NCBI GenBank assembly: GCA_023091665.1
Contig: JALJCQ010000015.1
Location: 1,426,001 to 1,490,000, forward strand
Length of the DNA: 64,000 nt
Source: Pythium myriotylum
Taxonomy: Eukaryota > Oomycota > Peronosporomycetes > Pythiales > Pythiaceae
Direction: 5' to 3'
Shown here: positions 28,491-38,490 of the stretch, in pieces
How positions within the stretch are numbered: the stretch's first letter is position 1
Layout: every line of letters starts with the position of its first letter
The notes under the pieces: generated by a model
Told to the model about the DNA's origin: nothing
Database searches by the model: none
Seen by the model: the letters and a program-made list of their open reading frames with translations, nothing else
Translations under genes and position numbers: made by a program

Positions 28491-29936
28491 ATGCGCCGCG
28501 ACCGCGCCTCCTCTGCGCGCGTGGACCCGCGCAATGCTGGCACGCTGCTCAAGGTACTCGCCGCCGTCATCGTGACCTGCGCGCTCGTGTCGCTGCTGCA
28601 GTTCAGCGCGATCACGGAGAACGCAGCGGCTCTGGCGAGCGAGAAGGCGGCGACGGCCTCCCTGCGTGAGACCGCGCCGAAGATCGAGACGAAGAAACCC
28701 GAGACGGAGAAACCCAAAAGCGCTCCTGCTATCCCCGAACCTGCCGTCGATGTCCAGCGCGGCACGAAAGGCATCCTCATGTGTCTTCACAATCGTATCA
28801 TCCCGCTCGGAGCGTCGCTAATCCGCGAGCTACGGTGCCTTGGTAATGACGAGCCCATCGAGATCTATCACTGTAGCGAATTGTCTAAAGCCAGCATGGA
28901 CCTGCTACATGCCGTGGACGACAACCTCAAGATTATTGATATTTGCTCCTCACTGGTCGAGCGTGGCGTGATGAATGAGCAGCTCGCGCACACTTTCCGG
29001 AGTTACTGGATCAAACCTCTCGCTCTCCACCAGACCAAGTTCCAGGAACCAATTATGCTTGACGCAGATGTAATCGCGTTGAAAGACCCGGCCAAGTTGC
29101 GCGAGATAGACGGCTACAAACAGAAGGGTACAGTTTTCTTCTACGACCGAGTGATCTGGGGCGCCAAGTTTTTCAACCGTCGTATAACGCCAAAACCCGG
29201 TGCGAAGGAGGAATTTTACTTACCACATTGGCTCAAGACTTTCGACTACGGCCGCTTTGGTATCCATCAAGGCTACAGCCCATCGCAGCACGTGCTGAAC
29301 TCTTGGGGGTATAAGGCCAAGACTTATCACGAGATGGATTCGTCCATGCTGCTTGTTGACAAGGAGCGTGCGGGCAAAGCCATGTCAGTGCTGTGGTTCC
29401 TCATCACGGAGCATCGCTTCAACGTCGAGTTCTCGCTGGGGGATAAGGAGTCGTTCTGGCTCGCATACGAGTTCGCGCACGCCCCGTACTTCTTCTCTCC
29501 ATGGGGAGCAAGTGTAGTATCGTCTACGCCGAACAAAGATGTCGAGCGCTTCGAAGCGACGCTGTGTGGCTGTCTCTGCCATTACATGCCTGTGGAAGAC
29601 GAGACGCCCGAGCTGCTCTACCTCAACGGCCGACAAGTGGTTGATGCGATCCCTTTCAACATCGACAACCTAAAGGAGATCCGCAAGAACCTCGTCTTCA
29701 ACTTGCTCCCAACCCACATGACTCCTCGCCAAAAGCGTGCGAGCGGCCAAGGCAAAACCGGAGAGCAGTACGACATGGAGTGCAACGTCGGGCTCGGCAA
29801 GACACCGACACCGCCTCAGCTGCGCAACCACTTGTGGCGTCGACGCCTCCATTTCATGGCCATCTCCTTGGGTATGCTCGAGCCACTCAAGTCGTGCGAC
29901 ATGGGCGGTCGCGTCACGAGATTTGAGGATAATTGA
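28491..29936 (+). CDS. GT71-like Golgi glycosyltransferase, copy 1
   Basis: This 481-residue type II membrane protein has a short basic cytosolic tail, an anchor at about 18-42, a Lys/Pro/Glu-rich stem to residue 90, then the catalytic domain. The domain has a DxD motif (LDADVIALKDP, D191 and D193), GTVFFYDRV, the acceptor-side MDSSMLLVDKE and a WRRRLHFMAIS tail. This pattern fits MNN1-type alpha-mannosyltransferases (GT71), which use GDP-mannose and Mn in the Golgi. The exact sugar and linkage are not readable. Many catalytic-domain cysteines are shared with the next gene, a tandem duplicate 154 bp downstream. An intronless gene with a GC-rich 5-prime end. Confidence 0.8.
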   Translation: MRRDRASSARVDPRNAGTLLKVLAAVIVTCALVSLLQFSAITENAAALASEKAATASLRETAPKIETKKPETEKPKSAPAIPEPAVDVQRGTKGILMCLHNRIIPLGASLIRELRCLGNDEPIEIYHCSELSKASMDLLHAVDDNLKIIDICSSLVERGVMNEQLAHTFRSYWIKPLALHQTKFQEPIMLDADVIALKDPAKLREIDGYKQKGTVFFYDRVIWGAKFFNRRITPKPGAKEEFYLPHWLKTFDYGRFGIHQGYSPSQHVLNSWGYKAKTYHEMDSSMLLVDKERAGKAMSVLWFLITEHRFNVEFSLGDKESFWLAYEFAHAPYFFSPWGASVVSSTPNKDVERFEATLCGCLCHYMPVEDETPELLYLNGRQVVDAIPFNIDNLKEIRKNLVFNLLPTHMTPRQKRASGQGKTGEQYDMECNVGLGKTPTPPQLRNHLWRRRLHFMAISLGMLEPLKSCDMGGRVTRFEDN

Positions 29937-30090
29937 AGTCGTCATCGCGATCAGTTTTTCAAGAATGGGATTAATCTATGCCGTTTTTGTAATTTCTCTA
30001 CCTTTTTTTGCGTCTCCTTGGAAGACCTATCGGAGAGGCAGGCGTCGGTGGACCGCCTCGGCATCCATCTCGTTTTCTCCAGCGCGTCAA

Positions 30091-31497
30091 ATGGCCAGCT
30101 GGACGAACAACCGACTGCGCATCGCGGCGGCGGCGGTGCTCGCGCTCTTCGTGGCCGGCCTCACGTTCGAGTTCTTCGGGCTTCTCGACGACTCGGCCGC
30201 GACCTCGCCGGCCAGTTCCACTCGGAGCGAGATCTTTCGTGGGAATACGGCGCCCACGGCTGCACCTGGAACCACCAAAACCAAGCTGGCACGGCAGCGG
30301 TATCTCGAGCCAGTAGCGTCCGTGAATCCGGGTTCAAAAGGCATTGTTCTCTGCCTCCATGATCGTATCATCCCGCTCGGAGTTTCCCTCATCACCGAGC
30401 TTCGATGTCTGGGTAACCACGACCACATCCAGATCTATCACTGCATGGGAGAACTCTCGGCGCAGAACCAGCAGCTGATAAAGGACGTTGATGCGAACGT
30501 CGAGATCATCGATATCTGCGAGCAGCTCCTGGGACGCAATGTGATAGATAGGAATACGATTCGGTCGTTCCGCAGTTTCTGGCTCAAGCCACTCGCTCTG
30601 CACCAGACGAGTCTTGACCACGTGCTCATGATTGATGCTGATGCGATTCTGCTCAAGGATCCCGCGTTGCTTCGTGATACCGAAGGTTACAAGACGACCG
30701 GGACGGTGTTTTTCCATGACCGTGTGATTAACGACAGCATGTACTTCAATCGTGAAGTTGACGTGGCTGACTCTCCTGGCAAGAAAGAGCCTTATCTTCA
30801 TCACTTTCTCAAGACGTTCGACTATGCGCGACTTGATATTCCAGACGGATACTCTCCTTCCTCGCATTTGCTCTCTTCATTCGCATACAGCGGCCGCTCA
30901 GCCCACGAGATGGACTCTTCGATGGTGCTCGTCCGCAAGTCCACGGCGAAAGCGGCGCTCGCTATCCGAGTCCTCTGGATACTGATCACCGAGACGCGAT
31001 TCGAGTACGAGTTCTCTTACGGGGACAAGGAGGCGTTCTGGTTATCATACGAGCTTGCCCACGCCCCATATTTCTTCTCGCCGTGGGGTGCCAGTGTGTT
31101 ATCGTCGGAGACGAACCGGGACATGGCGACGCATGCGACGACTCTATGTGGCAGCTTGGCTCATTACATGCCCGTACTGGAAGCAGAGCCCGAGCTCTTG
31201 TACGTGAACGGCAAGGCCGTGGTCGACCCGGTGCCCTTCAACGTCAACGATCTCAAGAACCTCCGCGCCAACCTCCTCTTTAACATGCTCCCGACGCACA
31301 TGTCGCCCCGACGGAAGCGCACGCCGCCCGTCGGCGAGAAGGACGAGAAAGGCAACCGTCGTTTCTTCAGCGAGTGTCTGGTCGGGCTCGGCGCGACGCC
31401 GACGCCGCCACAGCTGCTGGGCGCGCTCTGGCGCCGCCGCCTGCACTTCATGGCGGTCTCGATGGGCCGTCTGGGCGCGCTCCGGACCTGCGACTGA
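30091..31497 (+). CDS. GT71-like Golgi glycosyltransferase, copy 2
   Basis: This 468-residue tandem paralogue of the preceding gene shares its order: anchor (about 8-31), stem, then a catalytic domain with GIVLCLHDRIIPLG, IDADAILLKDP (D182 and D184), GTVFFHDRV and MDSSMVLVRKS. It ends in LWRRRLHFMAVS. The frame is open far upstream, including an ATG at 29966. I chose 30091 because it is followed directly by the type II anchor and aligns with copy 1. The two proteins differ most in the stem. They probably act on the same secretory glycans with different specificity. Confidence 0.8.
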   Translation: MASWTNNRLRIAAAAVLALFVAGLTFEFFGLLDDSAATSPASSTRSEIFRGNTAPTAAPGTTKTKLARQRYLEPVASVNPGSKGIVLCLHDRIIPLGVSLITELRCLGNHDHIQIYHCMGELSAQNQQLIKDVDANVEIIDICEQLLGRNVIDRNTIRSFRSFWLKPLALHQTSLDHVLMIDADAILLKDPALLRDTEGYKTTGTVFFHDRVINDSMYFNREVDVADSPGKKEPYLHHFLKTFDYARLDIPDGYSPSSHLLSSFAYSGRSAHEMDSSMVLVRKSTAKAALAIRVLWILITETRFEYEFSYGDKEAFWLSYELAHAPYFFSPWGASVLSSETNRDMATHATTLCGSLAHYMPVLEAEPELLYVNGKAVVDPVPFNVNDLKNLRANLLFNMLPTHMSPRRKRTPPVGEKDEKGNRRFFSECLVGLGATPTPPQLLGALWRRRLHFMAVSMGRLGALRTCD

Positions 31498-31661
31498 CGT
31501 GTAGCCATCTCCAGCGATTTGGCATCGAGCCAGCGGCACGTCCGTGCCGAGTCCACACATCGCGTGGCATCTGGAAGACTGGATTCCTGGCGGAGTTATC
31601 CAGAGTTAGTAGGTGCGGCAAAAGGCCAGGCCACATAAAGTGCCACCTGCGTCCGGATCGC

Positions 31662-31673
31662 CAGTTCAATCTG
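31662..31673 (+). promoter_or_regulatory. INR-like element of the PH-MAPK gene
   Basis: The same 12-mer CAGTTCAATCTG found ahead of GT71 copy 1 occurs 69-80 bp upstream of the ATG at 31742, with the TCAATCT initiator core. Confidence 0.4.
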
Positions 31674-31741
31674 TGAAGGTCCCTTGTTTTCTCGCGTTAG
31701 TGACCTGATTTAGCATCTTTTGTCCCGAATTCGAAGATCCC

Positions 31742-33685
31742 ATGAGGGACGTGGCTTCGGAACACGTGGGGCAACTCCTTCGTGCCGACACAGGTGAAAC
31801 TTCCCGGACGATGAGCACCAAGTCCCGCGAGGATGGCGAGGCGTCGGCCGTGGGCAGCGACGCGGGGCGCGGCGACGGCGTCTACGTCACCAAGAGTCGC
31901 TCCACCTTCGCCATGTGGCTCCACGGCAAGACGGCGCCCGTGCGCGCCACGCCCGCGCTCGTCTTCCGCCAGGCCGACGTCGTCCAGGAAGGCTACCTCA
32001 TGAAGCAGGGGCTGCGGCTCAAGATGTGGAGCAAACGCTACTTCATCCTGCGTCTCGAGGAGAGACACATGACCTTGGGCTACTACACGAGCAAGGAGTC
32101 GCTCGTGCTCTGCAGCGAGACCCCCATCGGCCCGGGCCACCGCCTCGTCCCAGTGAAACACCCCCGTCGACTAGAGCTGCGCTGTGGCACCAAGTCGATG
32201 GTGCTCGAGGCCGAGGATGACTCGTCCTATGGAGCGTGGAAGAACGCTCTTCAAGAAGCCATTCGATGGAACCACGCTATGGTCCCCTCGAAAGATGGAT
32301 CTTTCGTGAAATATGGAAAACAAGCGGCTGACGACAAGGCCGAAGAAGAGAAGAGTCGACAGGAAGCAGCGAAGAAGCTGCGAGAGAAGCAACGAGCGGA
32401 CGAGGCTGCTGCGGCTGCGAACGCTGCGAATAAACCGAAGTATCTGCCAGCCACGCGTGACGGATACCAATGTTTCATGACATCCAACACAAGATTCGAA
32501 ATTCCCAACTACTTTGAGTACGCCAAGACAGTTGGCTCCGGCGCGTATGGTGTGGTGATCTCGGCAAAAGATACTCGCACAGGAAGCACTGTGGCGATCA
32601 AGAATATCCAGCGTGCGTTTGATGATCTCACTGATGCCAAGCGCATTGTTCGGGAGATCAAGCTAATGCGTCATCTTCAACACAAGTACGTCCTAGGTGT
32701 GGATGATATCCTCGAGCCAGTTTCTCTTGCCAAGTTTGAGGATGTGTACATCGTATCAGAGCTGATGGCCACGGATCTACATCGTGTCATCTACTCCCGC
32801 CATGCGTTGTCCGATGAGCACATCGCCTTCTTCATGTACCAGATGCTGTGCGCTATGAAATACGTCCACTCAGCAAACGTTATTCATCGCGACTTGAAGC
32901 CATCAAATATCCTTGTGAACGCGAATTGTGAGCTCAAGATCTGTGATTTTGGTCTTGCTCGGGGAATTTTCCCTGAAGAGGAGTTGGAGTTGACCGAGTA
33001 TGTCGTCACTCGTTGGTATCGCGCTCCGGAGATCATGCTTGGTTGCATGAAGTATACCAAAGAAGTGGATGTGTGGTCAATGGGCTGCATTTTCGCGGAA
33101 ATGATGTCGCGCAAACCATTATTTCCCGGCCAAGACTACATCGATCAACTTCATCTGATCATGAACGCGCTTGGTGCTCCAAACGACCAGGAACTCTACT
33201 TCTTGACTAATGCGCGTGCTCGCAAGTTCATGAACACAGAATACCACAAGCGCGGAGGTAATCCCCTCAAACCACTGTCTCAATTGTTTTCGGAGATCGC
33301 TCCAGACGCGCTCGATCTGCTCCAGAAGATGTTGGTTATTGATCCGAACAAGCGCATCAGCATTGACGATGCACTTGCCCACCCCTACTTGGCGTCGATT
33401 CGAAATCCTGAGGACGAGACAATGGCCACATCCAGCTTTGACTACGATTTCGAAAACGAAAAGCTGACCAAACCTGTGCTGCAGAAGCTCATTTGGGATG
33501 AAATGAAATTCTTTCACCCGAATGCGACAGAGGAAGAAGGAGATCAGAGCAACGCAGGAAACACCCCATCAGCAGTCGTTCCGTTAAATGAACCCTCGAG
33601 CGCTAAGAGTGACAAGAGTTCGACGGCCCCTGTTCATCCCCAGCAAGTCGCTGGCGAGGCTCCAGGAGAAGCGACTGTTGCTTGA
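31742..33685 (+). CDS. MAP kinase with N-terminal PH domain (SAK1-like)
   Basis: This is a 647-residue single-exon protein. A pleckstrin-homology domain spans about 80-177 (VQEGYLMKQGLRLKMWSKRY to the closing ...AWKNALQEAI). A charged Ala/Lys/Glu helix (195-232) links it to a complete MAP kinase domain (about 257-560). The kinase has GSGAYG (265-270), VAIK K287, HRDLKPSN D384, DFG D402, activation loop TEY (418-420) and VTRWYRAPE. The C-terminus is acidic and Ser-rich. A PH-MAPK is a described oomycete-specific MAPK group, exemplified by Phytophthora sojae PsSAK1, tied to zoospore and stress functions. The PH domain suggests phosphoinositide-directed membrane placement. All catalytic residues are intact. 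A second ATG (codon 24) is a possible alternative start. Confidence 0.92.
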   Translation: MRDVASEHVGQLLRADTGETSRTMSTKSREDGEASAVGSDAGRGDGVYVTKSRSTFAMWLHGKTAPVRATPALVFRQADVVQEGYLMKQGLRLKMWSKRYFILRLEERHMTLGYYTSKESLVLCSETPIGPGHRLVPVKHPRRLELRCGTKSMVLEAEDDSSYGAWKNALQEAIRWNHAMVPSKDGSFVKYGKQAADDKAEEEKSRQEAAKKLREKQRADEAAAAANAANKPKYLPATRDGYQCFMTSNTRFEIPNYFEYAKTVGSGAYGVVISAKDTRTGSTVAIKNIQRAFDDLTDAKRIVREIKLMRHLQHKYVLGVDDILEPVSLAKFEDVYIVSELMATDLHRVIYSRHALSDEHIAFFMYQMLCAMKYVHSANVIHRDLKPSNILVNANCELKICDFGLARGIFPEEELELTEYVVTRWYRAPEIMLGCMKYTKEVDVWSMGCIFAEMMSRKPLFPGQDYIDQLHLIMNALGAPNDQELYFLTNARARKFMNTEYHKRGGNPLKPLSQLFSEIAPDALDLLQKMLVIDPNKRISIDDALAHPYLASIRNPEDETMATSSFDYDFENEKLTKPVLQKLIWDEMKFFHPNATEEEGDQSNAGNTPSAVVPLNEPSSAKSDKSSTAPVHPQQVAGEAPGEATVA

Positions 33686-34003
33686 GCCACGCATTCCGTA
33701 GTTTGCCAGGCGATATGAGGTACTCTATTCGTTGAATCGTTTCCTTCTTGCAGTAGTTGTTCCTGTAGTTTAACACAAAATATTACACTTCTTGAGACAC
33801 CTCTTCGACCATTGTTGAGCTGATGCGTTCTCATCACCTCCACGAGTCGCGCCTCTTGATAATGTCTCGTGCGCGTACTGTAATGTGCAGGCAAATCGAC
33901 TGAGGAGACTCCGAGTACAGAGGAGAACTGCATGTATTATCAACAAATAGGATACCTCAACGCGGGCACCGAGCGAGACACTCGAGTGCAAGGATCAATC
34001 ATT
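33686..34003. other. Convergent intergenic region
   Basis: These 318 bp lie between the stops of the PH-MAPK and the secreted-protein gene. They should hold both 3-prime ends. I see no gene or repeat. Confidence 0.4.
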
Positions 34004-34957
34004 TTACGCGCCAGCAACGCCGACGTTGTAGCACGTGTTGCCGAACTGCGGCGCGAGCTCCTCGCCAAGCAAGTTGTTGATGAGCGTCTTGCCGAGCGAG
34101 TTGAGGATGCTGATGGCGTCGTTGTAGAGCGAGCCCTTCTTGTTGAGCTCGTCCGTCGTGAACGAGAGGATACGCTCGCCGAGAGCCTTGAGGAGCGGCG
34201 AGGCGGCCGGGAGCGCGAACTGGAGGCGCTGGACCTTCTCAACGGCAAGGCTGAGCGACGCGAGCGACGCGTACGAGATCTTGCGAAGGATGCGGGGCAG
34301 AAGGGTTGCGAAGTTGCCAGTGAGGGCGGCAATCGAGATGGACGACACAGTCACATCCGAGCATGTACCCTTCGGAGCAGTCTTGGGGCACATCTGGATG
34401 CCGGTCGTGACGTTAAAGCCGACCGTCGGCTTCTCGAGAGCGACATCGAGCGACACGTCAACCGAGACAGGTGCGCACTTGGCTGGGTCGAGCAGGTTAA
34501 CCCAGCAGAGCTGCCACCATTGGCGGTTCGGCTGCGAGATCTCGAAGGAGAAGAGGGCTTTCACAGCAAGGGTGCTGTTGAAGTCAACAAAGACTTGCAG
34601 AGTAGTGTCGTTCGTGACTGTGAGGTGACGAGGGACGACGCCAGAGATGCCAGTAGCGTTGAGGCTCTTGATGATCGGTGTCAGCGCGAAGTCGGTGCCC
34701 AAAATGTTAAATGGGATAGCATCGAGGCGGTTGTTCACGACCGTGATTGGGTCGTAGGCCGCAGTGAGCTTCTGGATGTAGCCAAGCTGGTTGGCCGTGT
34801 CGATGACGGCGTTCAGAGACGCGATGTTGGCAGGGACCGCCGTGTAGTTGAGCAAGAGACACGCTGGCAGAGGCGTCGGTGGCGCCGTGGTCGTCTGGGC
34901 CTGGGAGGCGCCGAAAAACGCGCATGCCGAAGCAGCGAGGACCGAGAAGAACTTCAT
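34004..34957 (-). CDS. Secreted six-cysteine protein, TULIP-like, copy 1
   Basis: This is a 317-residue protein with a clear signal peptide (MKFFSVLAASACAFFGASQA). The mature part has no transmembrane helix. Six cysteines align with the paralogue at 38994-39911 (in ACLLLN, QLCWVN, AKCAP, QMCPKTAP, GTCSDV, NTCYN), suggesting three disulfides. The middle reads LTPIIKSLNATGISGVVPRHL, then alternating hydrophobic strands. This resembles the elongated lipid-binding TULIP/JHBP/BPI fold in pattern, which is inference, not a domain match. The C-terminal half is helical (KTLINNLLGEELAPQF). It has several N-glycosylation sequons. No RxLR-type effector motif is seen. Confidence 0.75.
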   Translation of the reverse strand: MKFFSVLAASACAFFGASQAQTTTAPPTPLPACLLLNYTAVPANIASLNAVIDTANQLGYIQKLTAAYDPITVVNNRLDAIPFNILGTDFALTPIIKSLNATGISGVVPRHLTVTNDTTLQVFVDFNSTLAVKALFSFEISQPNRQWWQLCWVNLLDPAKCAPVSVDVSLDVALEKPTVGFNVTTGIQMCPKTAPKGTCSDVTVSSISIAALTGNFATLLPRILRKISYASLASLSLAVEKVQRLQFALPAASPLLKALGERILSFTTDELNKKGSLYNDAISILNSLGKTLINNLLGEELAPQFGNTCYNVGVAGA

Positions 34958-34995
34958 CGCAGACAGTGGTGGTGGTGACTTGAGACTTGCCGAGC

Positions 34996-35011
34996 GAAAT
35001 CGGATGTGAGC
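34996..35011 (-). promoter_or_regulatory. INR/FPR-like element of the secreted-protein gene, copy 1
   Basis: On the minus strand this reads GCTCACATCCGATTTC, close to GCTCATTYBNCAWTTT, 39-54 bp upstream of the ATG at 34957. Confidence 0.5.
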
Positions 35012-35791
35012 AGAGGAGCAGTCTTTCGCGGGAATCGATTGAGCAACTCTTCTGTCCAAGGCCACCCCCACGTCCAAGGCCCTCACGAGAGCGACTCTGT
35101 TGATCGGGAACGAAACACTTCCTGGAGAGATCCAACGTCATCATGGATGCGGTTCGTGATGAGTCTGTTCAGACAACTCTTGCGCTTGAGCTCTCGGCTT
35201 CGTACTGTACATCGCGGGCTGATCCGCTGGGATTTCCAATCGAACTTGCGATTTTGGAATGGATGGGAAGCCGCGCAAAGTGGGACCCATCAGAAAGAGA
35301 CCGAGCCGCGTCAGCAATCGCCTTTCTCACTGCCAAGCTCAACACCGGACGCCTGTCAAATGCGATCAATCATCGGCTCACTCAATCCAGTACGCGGGAC
35401 CGTCTCTGGCCGCGCGTCTCCGGTTCTTCAACTTCAACGGGGAGGGTCTGCCTCGGTCAAAGAAGGGGAGAGGGGTCTGTGTTGGTGCTTCAGATTCTGG
35501 TGCGGCAGCGCGCAATCGGAGGCGTAATACTGCAGTGCACTCGCCAGGATCTCCCCGGCGCTGCAACCTCCGCCCGTGACGCGCGAGCGTGGAGTCCCAT
35601 GCTCGCCAAAAGAAATCTTCGACTTCGAGGCTCGTTCGTCTCGACTGGAGACTAATCCTTCGTTGAGGCACGCAGCTTCCATGGCGATTCCTCGGGAAGG
35701 GTTGCACGCTCGTCGTGGATCGACACGGTGTACAGTACTTTCGCCTTCTGCTTCGATTGGATCAGCATGCGTTGCCAACGGATGCTACTGT

Positions 35792-35820
35792 AGCAGGGCC
35801 AACGCTGCGTTGGCCCTGCT
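35792..35820. repeat. Perfect 14-bp inverted repeat (hairpin)
   Basis: agcagggccaacgc, one T, then its exact reverse complement gcgttggccctgct. With a single-base centre it is a near-continuous palindrome, more a protein-binding or cruciform site or recombination scar than an RNA hairpin, which would need a loop. No gene lies within 800 bp. Confidence 0.6.
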
Positions 35821-37015
35821 TCGAGTGGGACTGGGAAGCATGCACTCGACGTGTACATCACATCCCACCATGTCCACTCAGCCACGTTTGCGATGTTTAG
35901 TACTGGACTCGGGTCGCCGCAACTTCACGTCGGGCAATCCTGGAGTGTGCCTTCTCAATGGCAACACTATCGTTACTCTGAATGCTCACGTCGAAGTCCG
36001 TAACAGCACTTGAGCGCGATACGAGTCTGGTCACACCGCTATGCTTTATCGCGAGTTATATCTATCTAGTAGTCTAGATCATCGTGATAGCTACGACCTT
36101 GGCTTCTTGACATTGAGGCACGACCGTTTCGCGAATATCGGTCCCCCTGGAATCCTTTCCTTCGGATATGTATACTGAGGCGAGGCAACGAGCCGTTCAA
36201 GTTCGCTTCCGCGTGTGGCATCATCGAATACGTGTGAACAATCGAATGACCTGCTCTCAACGCTTGGATGGGAATCGACGGGACTGAGTGAGTGTGGGCT
36301 GTCTACGCTAGGAAGTGCTGTGATTTACATATTCGCGGACATTAAAGAGTGGCGAAAACGCTACGCCCTGCGAGTCTCTGCTCCTTTCCCCTTGAAGCTC
36401 AAATTTGCCGACGACTCGCAAAGCGCAGTAGACCCCAACTTCGATAGCGGCAAGGGCCAAAGTATTCTCGACCTCTACAGCCACACGAACTTCGCTGACT
36501 AATGTTATGAAACGATAGCGCCCTGCATCAGGATCACTTCGTGTCTTGTCGTTAGATATCGAGAGTCAAAGACTCCTGCACCGAGGCTCCCTCCCAGGGT
36601 AACATTTCCCTCGTTCAACGACATATTATTACAGGTGAGACCGTCTCATTGTGCGAACTGAACGTCTCGTTCCTGCATGTTAGGTCGACTGCGAGTGCCT
36701 ACTGTATGGCATGATTGGCTGAGCTGTCCGCTATTTTGCTATGCGCCTGCGCGTGATGTCGCCAGTGGCGCACGCCAACTTGGTCGGCCAGACGCCGGGT
36801 GTGAAGTTAGAGTAACCGTGACTTGTTCTTCGGAGGCCGATACTCACGAAGTTGGCGTAAGACTCGTGTGCTGTCACCGATTACGGTGATGTCACCCAGC
36901 CGTTGTCGAGTACGGCTCGGAAGCCCGCCAGGGCTTAGCTAGTCGCATTCGACATGCGGCCTTGGCTCACGAGCCAAGTCGACCCACGGTGTATTGCAGG
37001 GACGCACAGAGCCCC

Positions 37016-37049
37016 AGCTATTAGGTACATAAATTGCGCTCAATAGACT
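37016..37049 (+). other. Retroelement 3-prime tail, copy B
   Basis: agctattaggtacataaatt followed by gcgctcaatagact aligns with 965-1000 over about 36 bases with only a few changes. No RNase H frame is readable before it, so only the tail is recognisable. Confidence 0.45.
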
Positions 37050-37283
37050 TTATTGTGTACCTTCATCGTAGACGAGTCCATGGTGCGCGCCCTGAGGGAA
37101 GTAATCCTTGCAATCACGATTAGACTTATGCGGCGCAATCGGAGCATACTGACTGTTGCACGGAATTTGGGGGACCAATAATGGGGAAGTTACGTTTTAG
37201 AGTGTAACCACAAGTGTAACCAATACATGTCCGTCAAAACATCAACGTGTATTATGCACTTAGTGTAGTTACCTAGTGTGGTC

Positions 37284-38448
37284 TCATGGCCTCAAGGCGA
37301 CTCGGAGCTCATTAGCTACACTACGCCAACTCATCTGCGTGTTGCGACGTTTGCGGCCGCGTCGTGTCTGGGCAGGTAGATCGATCACTGTTGAGACACG
37401 ATCGTAAACAGAACAAGCATCAGTCACACCACAACGACGTGGAGTCCACTCCAGTGCACTCGCCGCCGCAGCCTCGATACGATGCATTAGGAAGCGCAGA
37501 TCACTGAGGCGCTTGCGAGCGTTTGATGAACACAAATCACTTTACTGTACATAGCGAAGGGGAGGGAGTTTGGCAGTTCTGCTGCCGCATGTTCACAATA
37601 TCCACATTTGACGTGGAGTGCAGTCAGGAAAGACGAAGTTCTCTGGTAGTCGACGGAATCGCCCTTGCCAGTCGTAGAGAAAGCCCGCGCGCGAGTTCTG
37701 GACTGAAGTCGATGTACTTCGCACAGCGAGCCATCACCCCAACATCATGCAACTGCGCGCAGTTTTCGAGAGCGATAGTCGTTGGTACATTGTCCAGGAG
37801 CTCGCGTCGGAAGGCGAGTTGTTCGACCACCTGATCGAGAACGGGGCCATCGCCAACATCGTCCTCGCTCTGTTGCTTGTTGATGCAGTCGATTTAGCAA
37901 AGCTGGTAGCCCATACGCTTCCAAAGACGCAGCGACGGCGTCGCGAATAATCGAACTGTTGATCGCACTGCTTGCGCTGATCACCTCGCGGACACGCTCA
38001 ACCAAGCGGTCAGCCATGGTCACATCGACACGATGAACAGCCTCAGCGAGCGATTGTAGCTTCTCAAGCATCGCACAGTGGGGTGGGATGCCTGTGGCTC
38101 GCTGAGATTGATCCTCACCAACGCCGACCAAGACACGGTCGCGAAGTTGCTCCAAAAGGTTGGCGTCTTGGTAGAGAGGGCAGCGGAAGAGTGGGTGTGT
38201 AGCACCAAGAATCGCCAACAGATAGTCGTGGTGGTGCATCAAGGAGGCGAGAACGTTGCGTTGCCGGCCTCCTCGTAACTTTGGACATGTACAGCGAACT
38301 CATCACTCACAAGGTCGGGCTTGTTGTCCCGCAACCAATGGAGGAAGCGAGACCAAGATGCTCGATAAGATCGCCGGGATCCTTCGGAGATCGTGTTCGC
38401 TCGCACTGCAGCGACGCGATCTCGCAGAGAAAGCGTAACCTCTGACAT
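37284..38448 (-). pseudogene. Crypton-type tyrosine recombinase relic
   Basis: Three minus-strand fragments in three frames look like one broken gene. The first (about 38448-38280) reads SEGSRRSYRASWSRFLHWL, the SAM-like core-binding domain of tyrosine recombinases. The second (38197-37880) reads THPLFRCPLYQD, then ATGIPPH and a coiled segment, as in the post-catalytic region of oomycete Crypton recombinases. The third (about 37530-37284) reads RKRLSDLRFLMHRIEAA, like the Crypton C-terminal end. The catalytic domain between fragments one and two (R...HxxR...Y) is absent, deleted rather than mutated. No flanking repeats are obvious, as usual for Cryptons. The family assignment rests on motif recall. 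Confidence 0.6.
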
Positions 38449-38490
38449 CTGGGATGCAGATCCCCTATTTTCCGTTGTGATTTTCAACAC

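Larger units (their letters stand above)
35012..37283. other. Gene-poor region
   Basis: About 2.3 kb without a gene I can support. Several overlapping frames of 60-170 codons exist on both strands, the largest at 35143-35655 (+), but none shows a domain, signal peptide or consistent coding character. The region contains the palindrome at 35792-35820 and a retroelement tail at 37016-37049. It is probably decayed transposon and spacer DNA. Confidence 0.5.

Noticed and set aside
34004..34957. Possible RxLR or CRN effector
   Set aside because: A signal peptide is present, but no RxLR-dEER or LFLAK motif follows; the six-cysteine pattern is a better description.
35143..35655. 170-codon plus-strand frame
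   Set aside because: No domain, no signal peptide, and equally long frames on the other strand; no coding bias visible.
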